This document shows positions 26,550 to 35,950 of a stretch of DNA of 64,000 bases, in pieces. The DNA comes from an uncultured Aliivibrio sp. (GTDB lineage: Bacteria > Pseudomonadota > Gammaproteobacteria > Enterobacterales > Vibrionaceae). The stretch lies in NCBI RefSeq assembly GCF_946479765.1, contig NZ_CAMLHO010000002.1, forward strand, positions 1 to 64,000, in the 5' to 3' direction. The translations under genes and the position numbers were made by a program. Position 1 is the first letter of the stretch. Each line of letters begins with the position of its first letter. Below the pieces are notes generated by a model. It searched no databases. It saw nothing but the letters and a program-made list of their open reading frames with translations, and was not told the DNA's origin.

Positions 26550-27596
26550 TTACTCTATTCCCTTAATGTCGAGACCGGCATTAAGCATCGTAATCATTGC
26601 CTCAACGTGAATCAAGGCACACATCTTCTCTTTTACCATACCAGACAACCACGGACGTTTTCCTGCGGTTTTACGCCAACGAATTTTATCGCTGGTGATG
26701 GTTTCAGTTCCAGCTAACGCATTACACGCTAAACCCCATTTGCTTTCACCAAGCATAACAAGGTACTGGTAATCTTCTTTATAACTGTCATCTTTGATAC
26801 TTTGTGGCATCACCCACTTTGCTGTATCTAAAGCATCAATCTTCTTTTCTCGGCTGTTTTGTAAGCCAAGATACCAATCTGGACGGCCGATAAGGTGGCT
26901 CAATTCTGTAATCTGATGTATTCCACCTAATTGAGCTAATGGGACCGCAAACATCACGCCCATCACTTCAAAAAAGAGTACTTGAAATTCGTTGTCATGC
27001 TCAACGTTTTCCCAATCTAAACCACTTAGCGGTGGCGCTTTTCCTACTTGGGTTTCTAACTCAATATCTGTCCCTATGTCTTGATTTTCATCAAGATCAT
27101 TAGTGGTATCGACAACAGGTTGAGATCCTAAAGAGGGCGCTATTTTATCTGAAATATCCCAAGCCGAAAGATCTAATTCTTCGACTGACTCTTCAATTTC
27201 TGTATCAGCGTCTATTGTTAACTCAGTTTCTGTTTCTTTGATGTTAACAACCGGTTGTTCAAATTTAATATCATCTAAAATAAGAGCATCAATTTCAGCT
27301 TGAGCTTCAAGCTGTGAACTTTCTAACTGACTTAACAAACGTTGAACATCTTCTAATTGAGGAAGTTCAAACGGGTAATCATCCTCATCATCCACACTGG
27401 CTGAAAATTGTGGTTGATATTGTGGTTCTGGTGTATCCAGCGTTACCGATTCTGAATGCCAAGTAATTTCAGGCTCTGGCAGAATGCTATCTTCAAGTTC
27501 TAGTTCTAGTTCAGGTTCAATAATCTCTTCATCTAACAGTGATGAAAAATAGTCATCTAAGGCTTCTTCACTGGTAAATGTTTTAAAATCAGCCAT
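26550..27596 (-). CDS. parP: polar chemotaxis array protein ParP (CheW-like)
   Basis: 348 residues: an acidic, proline-rich N-terminal half (about 1-195, low complexity) and a C-terminal CheW-like domain (about 205-345, FQVLFFEVMGVMFAVPLAQLG). In Vibrio cholerae and V. parahaemolyticus ParP binds the ParA-like ParC, CheA and receptors, and holds the array at the cell pole. The gene order parC-parP-cheW matches. It overlaps parC by one base. Confidence 0.88.
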   Translation of the reverse strand: MADFKTFTSEEALDDYFSSLLDEEIIEPELELELEDSILPEPEITWHSESVTLDTPEPQYQPQFSASVDDEDDYPFELPQLEDVQRLLSQLESSQLEAQAEIDALILDDIKFEQPVVNIKETETELTIDADTEIEESVEELDLSAWDISDKIAPSLGSQPVVDTTNDLDENQDIGTDIELETQVGKAPPLSGLDWENVEHDNEFQVLFFEVMGVMFAVPLAQLGGIHQITELSHLIGRPDWYLGLQNSREKKIDALDTAKWVMPQSIKDDSYKEDYQYLVMLGESKWGLACNALAGTETITSDKIRWRKTAGKRPWLSGMVKEKMCALIHVEAMITMLNAGLDIKGIE

Positions 27597-28363
27597 TAAG
27601 CTAATCTCTCTAAGTAATTCAATAATGTTTTATATGCAAAAACACCACGGCTATTTGGGGAAACAAATGAAGGCGGCATTCTTTTCAAACTAGCGTCTCT
27701 AAATTTTGTATCAATAGGAACTGCTGATGCCCAAACTTGGTCTGAATAGGTTGATTTCAGTTCCATTAATGTTTGTAATGACGCATTGGTTCGCTTGTCA
27801 TACATCGTTGGAATAATGGTAACATCAAACAAAGAGGGTTTATTTCTCTGCATTATATTTAACGTTCTCATCATTCTTTCTAGGCCTTTCATGGCTAAAA
27901 ATTCAGTTTGTACTGGAATAAGTATACGAGTGCTTGCTGCTAATGCATTGACCATCATAACCCCTAAAATAGGAGGGCAATCAATTAATACGTAGTCATA
28001 TTCGTCTTCTAAGGCTTTTAATGCTCGCTTTAATACTAACCCCATCCCATTACGGTTTCCCATGACACGATCAAGAGTAGCAAGCGACATATGCGCTGGA
28101 ATAAGATCCAACCCAGGAATGTTACTTTTTAAAATAAACGGGGTTACCGCTGCTTTGCTTAGCGCAGGAAGCTGAAATAGTTCAAATAAGCTGCTCGGCA
28201 AATTGTCTGAGTCATAGCCCATATAGGTTGTTAACGACCCATGAGGATCGGTATCAACCATTAACACACGCTTACCGCGTTGATTTAGTAAACCAGCAAG
28301 TGTAATAGTTGTGGTTGTTTTACCAACGCCACCTTTCTGGTTCGCTATGCTCCAGACAATCAT
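27596..28363 (-). CDS. parC: ParA-like ATPase ParC for polar array positioning
   Basis: MinD/ParA-type ATPase of 255 residues with a deviant Walker A (NQKGGVGKTTTT, about 8-19) and YVLIDCPPILGVMMVNALAA as switch region. In vibrios the homologue places chemotaxis arrays at the poles through ParP. It must not be confused with topoisomerase IV ParC. Ten bases follow cheB and it overlaps parP. Confidence 0.9.
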   Translation of the reverse strand: MIVWSIANQKGGVGKTTTTITLAGLLNQRGKRVLMVDTDPHGSLTTYMGYDSDNLPSSLFELFQLPALSKAAVTPFILKSNIPGLDLIPAHMSLATLDRVMGNRNGMGLVLKRALKALEDEYDYVLIDCPPILGVMMVNALAASTRILIPVQTEFLAMKGLERMMRTLNIMQRNKPSLFDVTIIPTMYDKRTNASLQTLMELKSTYSDQVWASAVPIDTKFRDASLKRMPPSFVSPNSRGVFAYKTLLNYLERLA

Positions 28364-28373
28364 TCGTATTTTC

Positions 28374-29501
28374 CTACTTTAATCCGACTTCGATCAGAAT
28401 TCGTTCTGCTACACGATCAAGGGGTAAACTTTCTGATGATAGTTCTGCTTTATCAATGGCTTGAGGCATACCATAAACAACACAGCTTTGCTCATCTTGA
28501 GACCAAATTGTCGCACCTGCAGCTTTTAGCATGCGACAGCCTTCACGACCGTCTGCACCCATACCTGTTAAGATCATTGAAAGTACCTTATCGCCATACA
28601 CCTTAGCGGCTGAACCAAAAGTAACATCAACACAAGGCTTATAGTTCATACGCTCACCGCCATCCAATATCTTCAAACGAGCAGAGCCAGGACGACCATC
28701 AACCATCATTTGCAAACCACCAGGAGCAAGATACGCACAGCCTGGTTTTAGCACATCACCATCTTGTGCTTCTTTCACTTGGATTTGGCACAGATTATCT
28801 AAACGTGCTGCAAATGCTGCCGTAAAGGTTGCTGGCATATGCTGAACTAAAATAATCGGATGTGGGTAATTAGCTGGAATTGCCGTTAATATCTTTTGTA
28901 GTGCAACAGGACCTCCTGTTGAAGTCCCAATTGCAGTTAATTGATATTTTTTACCTGTTGCTTTAAAACGTTGACTTATTGGTGCGACTGATACATTTTT
29001 TACTGATGTTGTAGTTACTGCTGTCGTAGTTGCCGCTGTTCGTGCTATTGGACGCGTTGCTGTTGCTGTTTGCGATACCAGTGATGGACGACGCATAAAC
29101 AATTTTTTACGTGAAATTTCAACAATACGTTTTTGCAATAAACTAACGGCTTCATCTCTATTACGAGCAATGTCTTCAAATTTCTTTGGTAAGAAATCTA
29201 AAGCACCTGCATCCAATGCATCCAGCGTTGCCTTTGCACCATCATGAGTAAGAGAAGAAAACATTAAGGTCGGCGTTGGGCAAACCTTCATAATTTCTCT
29301 TACTGCTGAAATGCCATCCATAACCGGCATTTCAATATCCATAGTAATAACATCTGGCTTTAATGACAGTGCTTTTTCTACGGCTTCTTTACCGTTAACT
29401 GCAACGTCAATAACTTCTAAACGTGGGTCAGAGTTAATGATTTCACTCACTCTGCGACGAAAAAAACTTGAATCATCAACAACTAATACTTTTATTGCCA
29501 T
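28374..29501 (-). CDS. cheB: chemotaxis methylesterase CheB
   Basis: Receptor demethylase and deamidase. 375 residues: receiver domain with phospho-acceptor Asp55 ([13 protein letters not shown]), a threonine/alanine-rich linker (about 145-185, longer than in E. coli), then the esterase domain with GTSTGGP and the [12 protein letters not shown] block. It lies 15 bp after cheA. cheR is not in this window, which is usual in vibrios. Confidence 0.95.
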   Translation of the reverse strand: MAIKVLVVDDSSFFRRRVSEIINSDPRLEVIDVAVNGKEAVEKALSLKPDVITMDIEMPVMDGISAVREIMKVCPTPTLMFSSLTHDGAKATLDALDAGALDFLPKKFEDIARNRDEAVSLLQKRIVEISRKKLFMRRPSLVSQTATATRPIARTAATTTAVTTTSVKNVSVAPISQRFKATGKKYQLTAIGTSTGGPVALQKILTAIPANYPHPIILVQHMPATFTAAFAARLDNLCQIQVKEAQDGDVLKPGCAYLAPGGLQMMVDGRPGSARLKILDGGERMNYKPCVDVTFGSAAKVYGDKVLSMILTGMGADGREGCRMLKAAGATIWSQDEQSCVVYGMPQAIDKAELSSESLPLDRVAERILIEVGLK

Positions 29502-29516
29502 GTCTATCCTTGTGCA

Positions 29517-31655
29517 TTAACGCGTGCGAACAGCGTAACGCTTAAGCAAATTTGGAACATCAAGGATCAATGCAATATGACCATCAGAAGTAATAGTTGC
29601 ACCTGCCATTCCTGGTGTGCCTTGTAATAATTCATCAAGCGGTTTAATCACTACTTCTTCTTGACCAATTAACGTATCTACAACGAAACCAACACGTTGA
29701 GCACCTAATTGAATAATAACGACATGGCCCAGCCCTTTACGTTCTGTTTGACTAGAACCTTTAACCAACCAATCTTGTAAGAAGAATAATGGGATTGATT
29801 TTTCACGAACTATCGTTGTCAATTGACCATCAACTATGTTTGTCTTAGACAAATCAAGATGGAAGATCTCATTAACACTTGCTAGTGGCAAGGCAAATGG
29901 TTGATTAGCAACACCTACCATCAAGGTTGGTAGAATCGCTAACGTCAATGGAACTTTGATTACAATCTTAGTTCCTTCACCCATGGTTGAATCAATATCA
30001 ATTGAACCGTTTAATTGGTTGATCGCAGTTTTTACTACGTCCATACCTACACCACGACCTGAAATGTCTGAAATTTCAGTTTTGGTTGAGAAACCTGGTG
30101 CAAAAATTAAGTTATAACACTCTTTATTGGTCAAACGAGACGCTGCATCTGTATCCATTAAGCCACGAGTTACCGCAATACCACGAAGCTTATCGGCATC
30201 CATACCACCACCATCATCGATGATGCTTAGTAAGATATGGTCACCTTCTTGAGAAGCAGATAAAATAACTTTACCTGTACGGTTTTTACCCATTCCCTCA
30301 CGAGCTTCAGGCATTTCAATACCATGATCTACAGAGTTACGAACCAAGTGAATCAGGGGATCCGCAAGTGCTTCAACTAAGTTTTTATCTAAATCTGTTT
30401 CTTCACCGCGCATTTCAAGCACAATGTCTTTTTTCAGCGTACGAGCTAAATCACGTACAACTCGTGGGAAACGACCAAATACTTTCTTGATCGGTTGCAT
30501 ACGAGTTTTCATTACTGCGCCTTGGATGTCTGCAGTAACAACATCAAGATTAGAAACGGCTTTTGACATTTCTTCGTCATTGCTGTTCAAACCTAAACTC
30601 ACTAAACGGTTACGAACTAATACAAGTTCACCTACCATATTCATGATGTTATCAAGCGTTGATGTATCTACACGTACCGTGCTTTCTGCTTGTGATTTAG
30701 ATTGTTGCTTAACAGGAGCTTTTACTACTGGCTTAACTTCTGGAGCTTGAGTTCTTGTTGGTACGGGTGCCGTAGTACGCGTTGGCACTGGCTCGACTAC
30801 TGGAGTAGGAGCAGCTACCGGTTTAACGGCTTGAGCTAGCTCTTCATCAGTTGGACCTTTGCCTGCACCATGCAGTTGATCTAACAGCTTATCAAACTCA
30901 TCATCGCTCATTAATTCTGAATCGCCGGACAATACTTCATCAACAGACTTAACATCGGCTATTGGTGCAACGACTGAATTACTTGGACTCTGACCTGAAC
31001 CATGAAGTTCATCAAGCAAACGTTCGAACTCATCATCCGTAATATCAGCATCACTCACACTATCTGCTACCGAGATAACAGGAGCTTGGAACGCTGCTGA
31101 CTGTGAGGGTGCTGTTCCCTTGCCATGCAATTCATCTAGTAATTTTTCAAATTCATCTTCAGTAATATCATCCACTGAATCATGAATGTTATTTTGAGCA
31201 ACTGGCGCGACAACAGGAGCTTCAACTACTGGTTGTTCAACCGCAGCCGCCACTTCACCTACTGATGCTGGCTTACTTAACGTATGAAGCAAATCCAATA
31301 GACGTTTGTCCGCAGGCTCTAAAGCTTCGCCATTTTGAACCGCAACAAACATTACGTTTATACTATCCAGAGTTTCAAGAATAGTATCCATCAACTCAGA
31401 AGTAACTTTACGTTTACCCGTTCTAAGAATGTCGAACACATTTTCAGCGCCATGACAGGCATCAACTAATTCAGTTAATGAAAGAAAGCCTGCGCCACCC
31501 TTTACTGTATGGAAACCACGGAAAATAGCATTTAATAGTTCACCGTCATCGGGACGCTGTTCTAGTTCAACTAATTGTTCAGAAAGTAGCTCAAGAATCT
31601 CTCCTGCTTCAATTAAGAAATCTTGCAGGATGTCTTCATCCATTTCAAAGCTCAT
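29517..31655 (-). CDS. cheA: chemotaxis histidine kinase CheA
   Basis: Central kinase of 712 residues that phosphorylates CheY and CheB. Phosphotransfer domain with His49 (FHTVKGGAGF), a long linker (about 130-325), dimerisation domain from about 330, ATPase domain with the N-box LVRNSVDHGIE, and a CheW-like C-terminus. The linker holds three copies of an acidic repeat of form DDEFxxLLDxLHGxG (164-183, 205-224, 249-268). In V. cholerae and V. parahaemolyticus the linker holds the LID region that binds ParP for polar recruitment. No classical P2 domain is seen. Confidence 0.96.
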   Translation of the reverse strand: MSFEMDEDILQDFLIEAGEILELLSEQLVELEQRPDDGELLNAIFRGFHTVKGGAGFLSLTELVDACHGAENVFDILRTGKRKVTSELMDTILETLDSINVMFVAVQNGEALEPADKRLLDLLHTLSKPASVGEVAAAVEQPVVEAPVVAPVAQNNIHDSVDDITEDEFEKLLDELHGKGTAPSQSAAFQAPVISVADSVSDADITDDEFERLLDELHGSGQSPSNSVVAPIADVKSVDEVLSGDSELMSDDEFDKLLDQLHGAGKGPTDEELAQAVKPVAAPTPVVEPVPTRTTAPVPTRTQAPEVKPVVKAPVKQQSKSQAESTVRVDTSTLDNIMNMVGELVLVRNRLVSLGLNSNDEEMSKAVSNLDVVTADIQGAVMKTRMQPIKKVFGRFPRVVRDLARTLKKDIVLEMRGEETDLDKNLVEALADPLIHLVRNSVDHGIEMPEAREGMGKNRTGKVILSASQEGDHILLSIIDDGGGMDADKLRGIAVTRGLMDTDAASRLTNKECYNLIFAPGFSTKTEISDISGRGVGMDVVKTAINQLNGSIDIDSTMGEGTKIVIKVPLTLAILPTLMVGVANQPFALPLASVNEIFHLDLSKTNIVDGQLTTIVREKSIPLFFLQDWLVKGSSQTERKGLGHVVIIQLGAQRVGFVVDTLIGQEEVVIKPLDELLQGTPGMAGATITSDGHIALILDVPNLLKRYAVRTR

Positions 31656-31664
31656 AATATTCCT

Positions 31665-32378
31665 CTAAAATCCTAAACTGGCTAATAGGTCATCAACATC
31701 ATCTTGAGATGCAACTGCATCTTCACGTTCATGTGGGTTTAAAATAGGTCCTTCGGCTTCAGAAGGTTTGATTTTTTCTTCTTTACCAAGTCGCTCTTCT
31801 ACTTTAAACAAAGTCAAAATATCAACCAGTCGGTCTTCAACTTCTTGAACTAACGTAATTACGCGTTTAATTATTTGGCCGGTAAGATCTTGGAAATCTT
31901 GCGCCATCAAGATGTTAGTTAGCTCATTGCGTAATTCTGAGCTATTTCCTTCAACTTGAGTAAGTAGTCCATCAATGTTATGGCATAAGGTTTTAAATTG
32001 AGCGAGTTCAATTCGACCTTTCATCAAGCTGTTCCATTGAGGACGAACCTGTAACAAGCCTTCATGCAACTCGTCAGCAATAGGTAATGAACGATCAACG
32101 GCATCCATTGTTTTATTTGCCGCCATTTCCGTTTTATCAATCACATATTGCAAACGATCACGTGCATCAGGGATCTCATCATTTGCAATGGCAACGACTC
32201 GATGGTCAAGTTTAAAGTTCTTTAATGACTCATGAAGATCACGAGTTAAAGAGCCGATTTCTTGTAACATTGGAGGTTCGCTAGAAACAGAAAATGAAGC
32301 AACGAATTGATCGGCTTCTTCTTGCTTGCCTGCTTCTAATAAAGCAACAAGTTCCTTAGCATCAGTTAATGAAATCAT
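31665..32378 (-). CDS. cheZ: CheY-phosphate phosphatase CheZ
   Basis: 237 residues; long four-helix core with the catalytic glutamine block AQDFQDLTGQIIKRV and the C-terminal CheY-binding peptide DDVDDLLASLGF. It follows cheY by 32 bp and precedes cheA by nine. Confidence 0.94.
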   Translation of the reverse strand: MISLTDAKELVALLEAGKQEEADQFVASFSVSSEPPMLQEIGSLTRDLHESLKNFKLDHRVVAIANDEIPDARDRLQYVIDKTEMAANKTMDAVDRSLPIADELHEGLLQVRPQWNSLMKGRIELAQFKTLCHNIDGLLTQVEGNSSELRNELTNILMAQDFQDLTGQIIKRVITLVQEVEDRLVDILTLFKVEERLGKEEKIKPSEAEGPILNPHEREDAVASQDDVDDLLASLGF

Positions 32379-32410
32379 TTTATTGGCTAATCCTTACCGA
32401 ACAACATTAT

Positions 32411-32791
32411 TTATAAACGTTCAAAAATTTTGTCTAATTTTTCTTTTAATGTTGCGGCTGTAAATGGCTTAACAATGTAACCATTAACGCCAGCTTGAGC
32501 TGCTTCAATAATCTGCTCACGCTTTGCTTCAGCAGTGATCATTAATACTGGTAAGTGTTTTAACTCATTATCAGCACGAATTGTTTTTAGCAAGTCGATC
32601 CCTTGCATCCCTGGCATGTTCCAATCTGTTACTACAAATTCGAAACCACCTTTTTTAAGCAGTGGCAATGCTGTTAAACCATCATCTGCTTCTTGGGTGT
32701 TATTAAAACCTAAGTCACGTAATAAGTTTTTTACAATACGGCGCATTGTTGAGAAATCATCAACAATAAGGATCTTAATGTTTTTATTCAA
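32411..32791 (-). CDS. cheY: chemotaxis response regulator CheY
   Basis: Single receiver domain of 126 residues which, when phosphorylated, binds FliM and FliN. Acid pocket DD at 11-12, phospho-acceptor Asp56 ([12 protein letters not shown]) and the conserved lysine in YIVKPF. The start codon is TTG at 32791 with a good GGAGG seven bases upstream. It follows fliA by 36 bp. Confidence 0.95.
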   Translation of the reverse strand: MNKNIKILIVDDFSTMRRIVKNLLRDLGFNNTQEADDGLTALPLLKKGGFEFVVTDWNMPGMQGIDLLKTIRADNELKHLPVLMITAEAKREQIIEAAQAGVNGYIVKPFTAATLKEKLDKIFERL

Positions 32792-32827
32792 AAGTGCCTC
32801 CAGTGAGGGTAAAGTAACGGGATTTAA

Positions 32828-33559
32828 TTATTCTACTGTCCAAGTTGATAACTTAGCCCGTAGTCGTTGCATTGATTGGCTATGTATCTGGCTGACACGA
32901 GATTCGCTAACACCTATAACAGCACCAATTTCTTTTAGATTTAGCTCTTCATCATAGTAAAGAGATAAAACCAGAGCCTCTCTTTCTGGAAGGGTTTTTA
33001 TTGCCTTCACAAGAGCTACTCTAAAGTGTTCGTCGACAACACCTTGAAATGGAATATTATCATCAGCATGTTCTTCTGTTGTTATTACATCATCAGAAAC
33101 GCCTAAATCTTCCATACCGACTAGTTTACCGCAATTTACATCATTAAGTATCTGATAATACTGTTCTAACGGTAATTCTAGGTATTCTGCTATCTCTTTA
33201 TCGGTCGGATCACGAGAAAGTTTAGCCTCAAGTACTTTAATTGCAGAATTAACCATACGACTGTTCTTGTGAACAGAACGAGGAACCCAGTCTCCACGTC
33301 GAATTTCATCCAACATTGAGCCACGAATTCGTATACCAGCGTAAGTTTCAAAGCTTGCGCCTTTAGTACCATCATAGTTTTGCTGTGCTTCTAACAGGCC
33401 AATCATGCCTGCCTGAATAAGGTCATCCACTAGCACGCTTGCTGGCAATCTTGCCATTAAGTGGTAAGCAATTCGTTTAACCAGATCAGAATAACGTTCT
33501 ATAAATGCTTTCTGACTCTTAAGGTGACCTTTATGATCGTATGTTAAGCCATCAGACAT
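32828..33559 (-). CDS. fliA: flagellar sigma factor 28 (FliA)
   Basis: Sigma factor for late flagellar genes, 243 residues from the ATG at 33559. Region 2 (LPASVLVDDLIQAGMIGLLEA) and region 4 (LPEREALVLSLYYDEELNLKEIGAVIGVSESRVSQIHSQ) are clear. The frame is open from a GTG at 33577, but the ATG at 33559 has GAGGA five bases upstream. It overlaps the end of flhG by eight bases. Its activity is expected to be checked by FlgM, not in this window. Confidence 0.95.
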   Translation of the reverse strand: MSDGLTYDHKGHLKSQKAFIERYSDLVKRIAYHLMARLPASVLVDDLIQAGMIGLLEAQQNYDGTKGASFETYAGIRIRGSMLDEIRRGDWVPRSVHKNSRMVNSAIKVLEAKLSRDPTDKEIAEYLELPLEQYYQILNDVNCGKLVGMEDLGVSDDVITTEEHADDNIPFQGVVDEHFRVALVKAIKTLPEREALVLSLYYDEELNLKEIGAVIGVSESRVSQIHSQSMQRLRAKLSTWTVE

Positions 33560-34442
33560 AATCGTCCTCAACTTCACTTGTCTTCTCAGTTCGAAGTAAT
33601 TTCTCTACAAAGAACTCTAAGTGACCACTTGGTGCTTTAGGTACAGGCCAAGTCACAACTTTATTTGCTAAAGACTTCATTGCTAAGGCCGCAGGAGAGC
33701 GTGGATACGCATCAACAACTACTTTCTGCTTTCTAACAGATAAGCGCACTTTTTCATCCAATGGAATACAAGCGACCAATTCCATATTTGCAGATAAGAA
33801 ACGATCGGTTACTAATGTTAACTTAGCAAATAATTCACGCCCTTCTCGATAACTTCTTACCATATTCGCTACAATTTTAAAGCGTTGTACATTATGCTCG
33901 CGGCTTAATAATTTAATCAACGCATACGCATCAGTTATTGAGGTTGGTTCATCACACACGACTACAAGTACATCTTGAGCTGCACGTGCGAAACTAGTGA
34001 CCATGTCCGATATACCAGCAGCGGTATCGATTAGCAGTATATCAATGTCTTCTTCTAGGCTACTAAAAGCTCGAATTAAACCGGCATGCTGTGCTGGACT
34101 TAACTCTGCCATCGATTTTGATCCTGAAGTGGCTGGTATCAATTTTACGCCATACGGGCCTTCAACAATGATATCTGCAAGCTCACACTCACCATCTAAA
34201 ACATGGCCTAAATTTTTATGAGTACGGACTCCTAACATAATATCAATATTGGCTAAGCCAAGATCGCCATCCAGTACCATTACTTTCTTTCCTTGCTGAG
34301 CAAGTGATAATGCTAGATTCAATGTTACGTTTGTTTTACCTACGCCGCCTTTACCACCCGTCACTGCAACTACTTTAGTCAGTGTTGGCTTGGTCAGTCG
34401 TCGTAATCCACTAGCCTGATCGTATATATTATTATCAATCAT
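33552..34442 (-). CDS. flhG: flagellar number regulator FlhG
   Basis: MinD-like ATPase of 296 residues (FleN in Pseudomonas) that limits the number of polar flagella, in part by acting on FlrA and FlhF. Walker A KGGVGKT at 31-37, DGDLGLANIDIMLG and DILLIDTAAGISD are intact. A basic N-terminal DQASGLRR element resembles the FlhF-activating helix of the family. Four-base overlap with flhF and overlap with fliA. Confidence 0.94.
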   Translation of the reverse strand: MIDNNIYDQASGLRRLTKPTLTKVVAVTGGKGGVGKTNVTLNLALSLAQQGKKVMVLDGDLGLANIDIMLGVRTHKNLGHVLDGECELADIIVEGPYGVKLIPATSGSKSMAELSPAQHAGLIRAFSSLEEDIDILLIDTAAGISDMVTSFARAAQDVLVVVCDEPTSITDAYALIKLLSREHNVQRFKIVANMVRSYREGRELFAKLTLVTDRFLSANMELVACIPLDEKVRLSVRKQKVVVDAYPRSPAALAMKSLANKVVTWPVPKAPSGHLEFFVEKLLRTEKTSEVEDDYV

Positions 34443-35917
34443 AAGTTGTCTGCCTCTGGCATGTCACTATTCCAGAAATGAGGGTCCTTTTCCGTCGTTT
34501 TTTCCAGTAGTTCGTTTGCTTTTGCTACTAAGTATTTTGGTTGAGCTAAAACAATATCTTCTGGTACACGTTGTCCATTTGCTATGTAGGCTATTGGTAA
34601 CCCATTTTCTATTGTTACACTAATTAACTCACCTAAACTTAATGATTCATCAATCTTACTTAAAATGCACCCTGATAATGGAATACGTTTAAAATGATCT
34701 ATTGTTTCTTGTAACACTTGACGTTGTGACGTTGCTGACATCACTAAATAACTGCTGATTTCTGAGCCGTTATTTTCCATCAATGTATCAAGTTGTTCTG
34801 TTAATCTTACATCGCGCTGTCCCATTCCCGCAGTATCCACAAGAATAAGGCGACGATTACGAAGTTGATGTAGCACTGAAGCAAGCTCATCTGCGTCTTT
34901 TGCGATACGTACTGGACAACCCATAATACGACCATAGATCGCTAATTGTTCTTGAGCACCAATACGGAACGTGTCTGTGGTAACTAAAGCAACTTGATCT
35001 GGTCCATATTCCATTGCTGCTCGTGCTGCTAATTTAGCTATTGTTGTTGTTTTACCAACACCAGTAGGCCCAAGTAATGCAACAATACCACCACGAGATA
35101 ATGTGTCGACTTTGGCGGTCGGGATCTGCTCTGCTAGTAATTTTAACAATGCTGACCACGCATCTTTTGGTGGTGTATTTTCTGGAATATAGCACGCTAA
35201 TTGGTCTGCAAGCTCTGCGGATAAACCCATTTTTTCTAAGCGCTTAATCAACATCGCACGTAATGGCTCACGTCGTTCAACTTCTTGCCACATTAAACCA
35301 GAAACTTGATGCTCTAATAAACGACGTATTGATGACATTTCTGAACGCATATTTTCTAAATCTTTATTAGAATCTTGCGTAGAACGGCGGCCTTTCTCAT
35401 AGCGAGAAGGATCTAATCTTGGTTGTACTCGTTCTTCTTTCTGACCCGTCGGATTATCTAAAATAAGGTGCGCTAAATTAGGATTATTTTGAATCGCCCG
35501 AGTCATTTCTGACGTATCAAGCTTTGCTGCTGGTTTACTCAATGATGCATATGAGATCGAGCTTGACGGTTGACCTTGAAATTTAGATTGACGCTTCAAT
35601 AGCGCCGCTAAACTGTCTTCTTCTCTGCTTTCTTTTACAGGCTCAGACTCTGCACTATTTGAACCATATTGTTTGATCATGTTAGCAAAACGTCGTGTCA
35701 TCGACCCTTTACCCACGCTCACTTTGTCTTCTGAAATTTGACGACTTACAGGTGTTGGCGCTGAATTTGATGACACACCAGGATCAATCGCCGCTACGAT
35801 CTCAATACCGCCAGTTACTTTTTTATTTGACATAATGACAGCATCTACGCCTAGTTCTTCTTTTACTTGAACTAGAGCAGAACGCATGTCTTTTGCAAAA
35901 AATCGTTTAATTTTCAA
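34439..35917 (-). CDS. flhF: flagellar SRP-type GTPase FlhF
   Basis: Places the flagellum at the pole. 492 residues: basic N-terminal B domain (about 1-200), helical N domain and a GTPase domain with G1 GPTGVGKT at 283-290, LVTTDTFRIGAQEQL, LVDTAGMGQRD and SKIDES. Four-base overlap with flhG; 33 bp after flhA. Confidence 0.95.
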   Translation of the reverse strand: MKIKRFFAKDMRSALVQVKEELGVDAVIMSNKKVTGGIEIVAAIDPGVSSNSAPTPVSRQISEDKVSVGKGSMTRRFANMIKQYGSNSAESEPVKESREEDSLAALLKRQSKFQGQPSSSISYASLSKPAAKLDTSEMTRAIQNNPNLAHLILDNPTGQKEERVQPRLDPSRYEKGRRSTQDSNKDLENMRSEMSSIRRLLEHQVSGLMWQEVERREPLRAMLIKRLEKMGLSAELADQLACYIPENTPPKDAWSALLKLLAEQIPTAKVDTLSRGGIVALLGPTGVGKTTTIAKLAARAAMEYGPDQVALVTTDTFRIGAQEQLAIYGRIMGCPVRIAKDADELASVLHQLRNRRLILVDTAGMGQRDVRLTEQLDTLMENNGSEISSYLVMSATSQRQVLQETIDHFKRIPLSGCILSKIDESLSLGELISVTIENGLPIAYIANGQRVPEDIVLAQPKYLVAKANELLEKTTEKDPHFWNSDMPEADNL

Positions 35918-35950
35918 TATCGTATTCCTGCGCTAAATAAGTCGATGCGA

